Origin: Ruminococcus sp. UBA7477
GTDB taxonomy: Bacteria > Bacillota > Clostridia > Oscillospirales > Ruminococcaceae
NCBI GenBank assembly: GCA_002479715.1
Contig: DLOT01000006.1
Coordinates: forward strand, 49,056-59,628
Direction of reading: 5' to 3'
DNA length: 10,573 nt
Shown here one piece after another: positions 6,609 to 10,573 of the stretch. The position numbers and the translations under genes are program-made. Each line of letters opens with the position of its first letter. The first letter of the stretch is position 1. The notes beneath the pieces were generated by a model. The model was not told where the DNA came from. It made no database searches and saw nothing but the letters and a program-made list of their open reading frames with translations.

Positions 6609-7685
6609 ATGTTCAAAAAACTTCGGGAATATGTACATAAAGACGTAAAATTTGAAGACGAAACAAGCCAGTTTTTCGTTATGATGAGAATATATTATCT
6701 CATCACCGCAGTATATATCGTCATCTATCTGATAATCACACTTGCTACCGGCACGTGGCGACAAATGCCGATCGTACTTGTCTGGCTGCCGCTTCATATT
6801 GCCAGCTTTTTCTCAACCTACCGTTTCAGAAGGCGCGCTGTCTTTCACACATTCTCCTGCGGAATACTGATCTGGATAGTATCGGCAGTCTATTATTTGG
6901 GCTGGAGCTACGGCGCTCAGTATTTTATGTATCCGCTTATGGTCATTTCGTTTTTCGCAACCTACCAAAACCGTCTTGGCAAGATAATCTATGTTGTCAG
7001 TCTTTGTATCATGCACGAGATCTTGTACGCCTACACGCGAAGCCATGAGCCTGTTGTCGTTTTCCCGGAAAATGTCGGCTACCTTGTTCAGATCCTTCAC
7101 ACGCTGACCCTTTTTGTTTGTATGTTCGTCATATGCTTTATCTTCAGCAACACAAACCAATCAGCCTTGGCGAAGCTTGCTGTTTATAACGAGCGCCTGA
7201 AGCGTGAAGCCGAAACAGACGCATTGACAGGGCTTATGAACAGGCACAGTATGTACAAAATACTTGATAACTATATGAATGACGATAAGATCCAGACCTT
7301 TACCGTTGCAATGGGAGATATTGACCACTTCAAACAGATCAACGACACCAGAGGTCACAACTGCGGCGATGAAGTTCTTCGCACATTATCCGCATATTTC
7401 AAAGAAGCCGTGTCTAACCACGGTACCGTATGCCGATGGGGCGGCGAGGAATTTCTGTTTCTTTTCCCGTCTATGGGAGCCGACAAGGCGTACGAAATAG
7501 TTTCGGAAATGAGAAGGCATATCGAAAACATTCCCATAAGCTTTGAGGGGGAGACCTTTAACCTGACCGTAACATTCGGAATAGAAGAATACAACTCTCA
7601 GATTCCTATGACAGAGCTTATCAGCCGTGCCGATGAAAAGCTTTATCGCGGCAAAAACAGCGGAAGAAACAAGGTAGTAAAATAA
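6609..7685 (+). CDS. Membrane-bound diguanylate cyclase (GGDEF)
   Basis: A 358-aa enzyme expected to make cyclic di-GMP from two GTP at the membrane. About six helices lie in residues 22-180 with no recognised named sensor domain. A short linker (NERLKREAETDALTGLMNRHS) leads into the GGDEF domain, about 195-358. The metal-site motif DIDHFKQIND starts at Asp237, GH..GDEVL follows, and the signature RWGGEEF has its GGEEF at 278-282, so the active site looks intact. The inhibitory I-site (RxxD, a few residues before GGEEF) is replaced by SNHG, so product feedback is probably absent. No EAL or PilZ gene is nearby. The start is ATG 6609 after AGGGCGG, because upstream codons precede the transcription start. 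The last 36 bases are repeated exactly at 8572-8607. The spacer to the next gene is 58 bases with no good promoter, so joint transcription is likely. Confidence 0.93.
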   Translation: MFKKLREYVHKDVKFEDETSQFFVMMRIYYLITAVYIVIYLIITLATGTWRQMPIVLVWLPLHIASFFSTYRFRRRAVFHTFSCGILIWIVSAVYYLGWSYGAQYFMYPLMVISFFATYQNRLGKIIYVVSLCIMHEILYAYTRSHEPVVVFPENVGYLVQILHTLTLFVCMFVICFIFSNTNQSALAKLAVYNERLKREAETDALTGLMNRHSMYKILDNYMNDDKIQTFTVAMGDIDHFKQINDTRGHNCGDEVLRTLSAYFKEAVSNHGTVCRWGGEEFLFLFPSMGADKAYEIVSEMRRHIENIPISFEGETFNLTVTFGIEEYNSQIPMTELISRADEKLYRGKNSGRNKVVK

Positions 7686-7714
7686 CTGGTAAGTGTATCG
7701 GCAAACTATCTGCA
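7650..7714 (+). repeat. Direct repeat A, copy 1
   Basis: This covers the last codons of the diguanylate cyclase and the following spacer. Its first 36 bases (7650-7685) equal 8572-8607 exactly. The next stretch (through TATCTGCA) is clearly related but diverged. Confidence 0.9.
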
Positions 7715-7731
7715 CATCTTATTATAATACG

Positions 7732-7831
7732 AGGAGAATATTTATGAAAAAACGTAATATTTGTATTGCCATTGTTATAATATGTCTGATAGCCGTCATC
7801 ACCGCTCTAATTGTTTTCGGAAGCGGCAAAA
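7732..7831 (+). repeat. Direct repeat B, copy 1
   Basis: It runs from the ribosome binding site AGGAGAATATTT through the membrane-anchor codons to GGCAAAA of the Thr-rich protein gene. It matches 8479-8578 over 100 aligned bases with about five differences, and the final 60 or so bases are identical. Confidence 0.9.
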
Positions 7832-8460
7832 GCAGCAAAGATGCTGACGCTTCTTTGGAAAGCACCGTGGAATCCACAGAAGCCCCCGCAGTATCTGCAA
7901 CAACATCTGCAAAATCTGCAACCGCTTCAACAAATATTACAACAACCACGGATACCTCAGCTTCAACAGAGACTACCGCAACTACAACTACAATAACTAC
8001 CACGACTACAACTGAGACCGTTAAAACGGATGCGCCGGACAATGATGATCCGCCGGAGACAACCGCGAAAGCAGAGCCTGCCACAGAACCCCCTAAGTCT
8101 CAGACTACCCCTCCCGCGAAATCAGAGTCTGCTACAAAGACCACTAAGACTCAGACTACGACTCCCGTTAAATCGAAGCCTGCTACAGAAACCCCTAAGC
8201 CCCAGACTACGACTACAGAGACTTCTGTAAATACAGCTCCTGTGACAGAAGCCCCTAATACATCTCAATATAAATATGGAGATATTTTCACTTCAAAACC
8301 TGACGGAAGATGCGAAATTATTGATGTCTGCCCCAAAGATGGAGGTTATTATTTTGTCAGTCTTGGTGTTTCAGATGATATTATCAACATTCTTAAGAAC
8401 TATTTAGATGTTAATGGATACCCTTCAGTGTCAACGAGATATTATATCTATATAGGTTAG
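7744..8460 (+). CDS. Signal-anchored Thr/Pro-rich surface protein
   Basis: A 238-aa protein predicted to sit outside the membrane. MKKRN is followed by a hydrophobic helix at about 6-25 and then a charged segment (GSGKSSKDAD). This is a signal peptide or anchor, with no lipobox seen. Residues about 38-175 are a low-complexity Thr/Pro/Ser/Lys linker, including three 17-residue repeats (ATxxxKxQTTxPxKS). Residues about 180-238 are a small, non-repetitive, aromatic-rich domain (KYGDIFTSKPDGRCEI...), not recognised. Such linkers in Clostridia hold a functional domain off the cell wall. The start is ATG 7744 after AGGAG; earlier in-frame codons overlap the spacer and lack a site. A spurious Val-rich frame runs antisense to the repeats. 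Probably cotranscribed with the cyclase. Its anchor codons are duplicated at 8491. Confidence 0.8.
   Translation: MKKRNICIAIVIICLIAVITALIVFGSGKSSKDADASLESTVESTEAPAVSATTSAKSATASTNITTTTDTSASTETTATTTTITTTTTTETVKTDAPDNDDPPETTAKAEPATEPPKSQTTPPAKSESATKTTKTQTTTPVKSKPATETPKPQTTTTETSVNTAPVTEAPNTSQYKYGDIFTSKPDGRCEIIDVCPKDGGYYFVSLGVSDDIINILKNYLDVNGYPSVSTRYYIYIG
8080..8232 (+). repeat. Three 51-bp tandem repeats in the linker
   Basis: Units start at 8080, 8131 and 8182 and are 51 bases each. They encode ATEPPKSQTTPPAKSES, ATKTTKTQTTTPVKSKP and a decayed third unit. The repeats are diverged enough to be stable, but a change in unit number would stay in frame. Confidence 0.75.
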
Positions 8461-8478
8461 ATGATTCTGATCTATAAA

Positions 8479-8578
8479 AGGAGAATATTTGTGAAAAAAC
8501 ACAGTATTTGTATTGCCGTTGTTATAATATGTCTGATAGCCGTCATCACCGCTCTAATTGTTTTCGGAAGCGGCAAAA
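8479..8578 (+). repeat. Direct repeat B, copy 2
   Basis: Second copy of 7732-7831, beginning at AGGAGAATATTT (8479-8490). Here the start codon is GTG rather than ATG, and the next codons differ slightly. It joins directly into repeat A copy 2 at GGCAAAA. Confidence 0.9.
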
Positions 8579-8607
8579 ACAGCGGAAGAAACAAGGTAGT
8601 AAAATAA
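8491..8607 (+). CDS. Chimeric 38-aa membrane ORF (anchor of Thr-rich protein fused to cyclase tail)
   Basis: GTG start, AAAGGAG eight bases upstream. Residues 1-29 (MKKHSICIAVVIICLIAVIT...) copy the membrane anchor of the 7744 protein. Residues 28-38 (GKNSGRNKVVK) copy the C-terminus of the diguanylate cyclase, in frame, down to the same stop. The junction lies where both parents read GGCAAAA(A/G)CAGC, so short-homology recombination made the fusion. If translated it gives a single-helix peptide with a positively charged tail. It is 30 bases downstream of the surface protein and 49 bases upstream of the GNAT gene on the same strand. It may be expressed and inert, or a decayed remnant. I make no functional claim. 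Confidence 0.5.
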   Translation: MKKHSICIAVVIICLIAVITALIVFGSGKNSGRNKVVK

Positions 8608-8635
8608 TAACAGATGTATCGACAGCCTATCTGCA
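8572..8635 (+). repeat. Direct repeat A, copy 2
   Basis: 36 bases identical to the end of the cyclase gene (7650-7685), then a diverged copy of the spacer up to TATCTGCA. After it the sequence leads to the ribosome binding site of the GNAT gene. Confidence 0.9.
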
Positions 8636-8656
8636 ATAATATAAGGAATTTTAAAT

Positions 8657-9169
8657 ATGGAATATATAACAGCTACAGCCGAAATGGCAGATGAAATATA
8701 CAATGTTTTGCATACAACGATACAAACCGTATATCCCAAATATTATCCCAAAGAGGTTGTAGATTTCTTTTGCCGGCATCACAGCAGGGAACATATTTTA
8801 AAAGGTATAGCTTCCGGCAATATGGGAGTAGTTGTAGATAAAGGTATTATTATCGGAACAGGCTGTTATGACGATAATCATATCACCGGAGTATATGTTC
8901 TGCCTGATTATCAGAAGCAAGGTTTTGGATCGAAAATAATGGATTGTTTGGAAGCGGAGATCTCTAAGCAATATGATACTGTTTTTTTGGAAGCTTCACT
9001 CCCGGCAGTTTTTTTGTATGAACACAGAGGATATAAAACGACAGGACACGGGGCTTACGAATTGAAAAATAACGTCAAGCTGGTTTACGAAATCATGGAA
9101 AAGAAGCTGAATGTCCGTCAGGCTCCTGTTCCAAATAAAATAACAAAGCCTGATTTTAAACAGCAATAA
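8657..9169 (+). CDS. GNAT family N-acetyltransferase
   Basis: A 170-aa, soluble, single-domain GNAT enzyme, expected to move an acetyl group from acetyl-CoA to an amine; the substrate is unknown. Strand TGVYVLPDYQ (about 77-86) leads into the acetyl-CoA pyrophosphate loop QKQGFGS (Q86-S92), the R/Q-x-x-G-x-G motif, followed by helix KIMDCLEAEI. LEASLPAVFLYEHRGYK (111-127) is the usual later strand with the tyrosine-containing helix of the family. The start is ATG 8657 after AAGGA at nine bases. The tail (KLNVRQAPVPNKITKPDFKQQ) is basic and probably disordered. The 5' flank is a copy of the cyclase 3' end, so the gene may once have followed a cyclase gene directly. It ends at a bidirectional terminator. 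Confidence 0.9.
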   Translation: MEYITATAEMADEIYNVLHTTIQTVYPKYYPKEVVDFFCRHHSREHILKGIASGNMGVVVDKGIIIGTGCYDDNHITGVYVLPDYQKQGFGSKIMDCLEAEISKQYDTVFLEASLPAVFLYEHRGYKTTGHGAYELKNNVKLVYEIMEKKLNVRQAPVPNKITKPDFKQQ

Positions 9170-9206
9170 GCTTCAGAAAACAGGCGAAAAATCACATAAA
9201 AAATAC

Positions 9207-9242
9207 AGCCCGAAAGCGGTCTTATCAAATCGCTTCCGGGCT
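9207..9242 (+). terminator. Bidirectional terminator
   Basis: AGCCCGAAAGCG (9207-9218) pairs with CGCTTCCGGGCT (9231-9242), one mismatch. TTGTTT follows on the plus strand. On the minus strand the reverse reading runs into GTATTTTTTATG, a better T tract. It separates the GNAT gene from the leftward genes to its right and may serve both. Confidence 0.8.
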
Positions 9243-9285
9243 TGTTTACGTCATTTGGATATTAACATAAATGAGGGGTTACAGA

Positions 9286-9417
9286 TCACAGCATGATCCA
9301 ATAACGTCTTAACAAGTGCCGGCCTTCTGCTTCATTAAATGCTTCTATAGTATCCATTAATTGCCCTCCAAGCTTTTCGCATACATGAATTGAAACCAAG
9401 TTCATATTATTGATGGA
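9286..9417 (-). pseudogene. C-terminal fragment of a GNAT acetyltransferase
   Basis: On the minus strand, in one frame, the sequence reads SINNMNLVSIHVCEKLGG, then QLMDTIEAFNEAEGRHLLRRYWIML and a TGA at 9286-9288. NxxSIxVxEKLGG followed by RRYWI is the C-terminal signature of a GNAT subfamily. A stop codon comes right before SINN in this frame, and nothing like the acetyl-CoA loop lies upstream, so only the C-terminal third or so survives. The next frame upstream (about 9412-9510) is open with FIPLVEKLKSNESDSNDPSI, which could be frameshifted flanking sequence but is not recognised. It does not resemble the neighbouring intact GNAT protein. The rest of 9418-9545 shows no gene I can support. 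Confidence 0.65.
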
Positions 9418-9545
9418 TCATTTGAATCAGATTCATTGGATTTCAATTTTTCGACAAGTGGTATGAACCCTAAAATGTTAGCAAACAAATATACCATATA
9501 GTCGTTTTTTATAAAAGAGACAATAATACATATATTTACGAACAC

Positions 9546-9653
9546 TTAAAGAATCATGTGCCATTTTGACAATTTCTTTTTTATAATCACATACACAATT
9601 AAGATGCTAACGATTATAAAAATTACTGCCAATATAATAATACTTGTTTTCAT
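9546..9653 (-). CDS. Small single-helix membrane protein (35 aa)
   Basis: ATG at 9653 with AGAGG nine bases upstream. One hydrophobic helix (about residues 4-24, rich in Ile and Val) is followed by a basic segment KKKLSKWHMIL. It lies 46 bases downstream of the 127-aa membrane protein gene on the same strand, suggesting one transcript. Function unknown. Size and charge pattern resemble small regulatory membrane peptides and also type I toxin-like peptides; I cannot choose. AT-rich DNA can give such a frame by chance, but the ribosome binding site and placement favour a real gene. Confidence 0.5.
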   Translation of the reverse strand: MKTSIIILAVIFIIVSILIVYVIIKKKLSKWHMIL

Positions 9654-9699
9654 TGAAACAAACCTCTATAAAATGTATCCACTTTTTACCGAGCTTGAT

Positions 9700-10083
9700 T
9701 TATTCTGAAAAAAGTACACTTTCGACTATAAATAATACAATTAATAATATAGAAATTATAAGACCAATTATATTTTCCACAGCATATAGAACCGCTGTAA
9801 CTATTGTACCATATTGCACAAGTATACCACAAAAGCGCAATATTATATCTCTTTTTTCGAGATTTTCTTGTGAAAAGAATTTTGTAAAATTACCACTATC
9901 TAAGCCTTTCCAGAACACATGAGATATAATCAAAACACCTATCATAGCAGATATTAATATTAATATTAACATAAACATTCTAAAGTTGTTATCCTTAGCA
10001 ATAATCACTGATAGAATGCATATCATCATAGCAATTATATATCTTATTATAGCCGCTTTTCTTGATAAATACAAGACTCTCAT
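9700..10083 (-). CDS. Small four-helix membrane protein of unknown function
   Basis: 127 aa, starting at ATG 10083, seven bases after a full AGGAGG. Earlier in-frame codons exist back to a GTG at 10140, but they contain this site, so they are rejected. Four hydrophobic helices lie at about 11-28, 34-53, 86-105 and 107-124. A polar stretch between the second and third (KGLDSGNFTKFFSQENLEKRD) is probably cytoplasmic. I do not recognise the family. Base composition is lower in GC than the left half of the window, as with the small gene after it, which may point to separate origin of this stretch. Confidence 0.65.
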   Translation of the reverse strand: MRVLYLSRKAAIIRYIIAMMICILSVIIAKDNNFRMFMLILILISAMIGVLIISHVFWKGLDSGNFTKFFSQENLEKRDIILRFCGILVQYGTIVTAVLYAVENIIGLIISILLIVLFIVESVLFSE

Positions 10084-10115
10084 CTCATTTCCTCCTAAAT
10101 ATTTAAACATTAGGT

Positions 10116-10136
10116 GGGTACTATAATATAATACCC
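10116..10136 (-). promoter_or_regulatory. Inverted repeat over a likely -10 region
   Basis: GGGTA (10116-10120) and TACCC (10132-10136) face each other across 11 AT-only-like bases that contain TATAAT-like sequences on both strands. It lies about 35-50 bases before the ATG at 10083. No clear -35 is seen on the minus strand, so a regulated or activator-dependent promoter is only a guess. Confidence 0.35.
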
Positions 10137-10151
10137 TCACTATGTATTTCT

Positions 10152-10199
10152 CACCGGTCTTTGCCCGGCAAGGTGGCTACAGGTGCAGCTTTAAGCTGC
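10152..10199. repeat. Cluster of inverted repeats between two leftward genes
   Basis: CACC/GGTG, TTGCC-C-GGCAA (10161-10171) and GCAGCTT-T-AAGCTGC (10185-10199) lie side by side. The segment is clearly GC-richer than its surroundings. It is just past the stop of the nitroreductase gene on the minus strand but lacks a T tract, so it is not a standard terminator. It may be a structured leader or a small RNA; I could not match a known riboswitch. Confidence 0.4.
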
Positions 10200-10203
10200 T
10201 GAG

Positions 10204-10572
10204 TCAGAATTTATTACAATGGATCCGCTCATTAATATTGATTTCTTTCTGCTTTACGGGCAAAATGTTTTTCTTTGGTTTACCGATCCCGATAAAGCAG
10301 GGCATGAAATAATCATTCGGAAATCCCAAAACTTCTCTCGCATACTCACCCTCTCCGCCAAGAGGTACTCTTAAATTACAACCATATCCTTCTGCCGCTG
10401 CGGCAAGAAAAATGTTCTCAATACTACACCAAATAGAAGCAAAACCGTTAAGATGTGAAATATTATCCGGATGCAGAATGTCCGTTTTCTGTTTAAGCAG
10501 CGGAATAATAATCGCGGCTGCATCAAGCAGCATTCTATATTGTTTAGGAACGGCATTGCGATAACATTCCTG
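10204..10572 (-). CDS. Nitroreductase family protein (partial, C-terminal part)
   Basis: The reading frame is open to the right edge (QECYRNAVPKQYRMLLDAAA...) and ends in TGA at 10204-10206, so the true start lies outside the window. The visible 122 residues match the C-terminal half of the FMN-dependent nitroreductase fold. The helix SIWCSIENIFLAAAAEGYG, which commonly helps form the flavin/dimer interface, is followed by EYAREVLGFPNDYFMPCFIGIGKPKKN, the usual closing strand segment. These enzymes use NAD(P)H to reduce nitro or quinone compounds or to modify flavins; the natural substrate is unknown. The last ATG in frame (10533) is internal, not a start. The gene is not clearly in one transcript with the membrane genes after it, given the repeat cluster between. 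Confidence 0.8.
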   Translation of the reverse strand, partial: QECYRNAVPKQYRMLLDAAAIIIPLLKQKTDILHPDNISHLNGFASIWCSIENIFLAAAAEGYGCNLRVPLGGEGEYAREVLGFPNDYFMPCFIGIGKPKKNILPVKQKEININERIHCNKF

Positions 10573-10573
10573 C

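Noticed and set aside
7722..8084. Val-rich reading frame on the minus strand
   Set aside because: It is the antisense shadow of Thr codons (ACN gives GTN-type codons in reverse) and has no start signals.
9644..9922. 92-codon plus-strand frame
   Set aside because: It is antisense to the 127-aa membrane protein gene, which has a full AGGAGG site; the plus-strand frame has none.
10152..10180. SAM or T-box riboswitch, from CCCGGCAA and AAGGTGG
   Set aside because: The rest of either consensus (SAM-I four-way junction, T-box specifier and GGTGGNACCGCG bulge) is missing.
1..10573. CRISPR array, transposase or prophage genes
   Set aside because: No regularly spaced repeats with unique spacers, no recombinase or transposase motifs and no phage structural genes were seen.

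Overview
The window looks like a chromosomal segment of a low-to-mid GC Gram-positive gut or rumen anaerobe, most likely a Ruminococcus-like member of the Oscillospiraceae/Clostridia. This is inferred from AGGAGG-type ribosome binding sites, clean sigma-A-type promoters (TTGACA/TATAAT), GTG starts, Thr/Pro-rich extracellular linkers and a cytoplasmic GH31 glycosidase. No rRNA, tRNA, CRISPR array, transposase or phage gene was seen. I did not find a convincing new defence or mobile system. The most unusual part is a rearranged, repeat-bounded stretch at about 7650-8640.

Layout. Positions 1-286 hold no gene but four stacked hairpins that act as or resemble terminators. Positions 287-1887 (minus) are an FtsX-type ABC-transporter permease broken by what looks like one out-of-frame deletion; it still has a near-perfect promoter (1985-2013) but no ATPase gene nearby. 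A bidirectional terminator (2121-2163) separates it from an XRE-HTH/GyrI-like effector-binding regulator (2179-2847, minus). That regulator is divergent from a complete family 31 glycoside hydrolase (3129-5150, plus), which ends at a large hairpin terminator.

Next come three plus-strand genes plus a rearrangement: a 346-aa protein with possible TcmP-like features (5445-6485, own promoter); a membrane diguanylate cyclase (6609-7685) whose -10 box lies inside a perfect inverted repeat; and a signal-anchored Thr-rich surface protein (7744-8460). Then comes a 38-codon chimeric ORF (8491-8607) that joins a copy of the surface protein's membrane anchor to a copy of the cyclase's last codons, followed by a GNAT acetyltransferase (8657-9169) and a bidirectional terminator (9207-9242).

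Positions 9286-10572 are minus-strand: a nitroreductase-family gene running in from beyond the right edge, a 127-aa four-helix membrane protein, a 35-aa single-helix membrane peptide, and the C-terminal fragment of a second GNAT acetyltransferase. No shared pathway is evident. The likely functional units are regulator plus GH31 (divergent pair), cyclase plus surface protein plus mini-ORF plus GNAT (probable single transcript), and the two small membrane-protein genes (probable single transcript).
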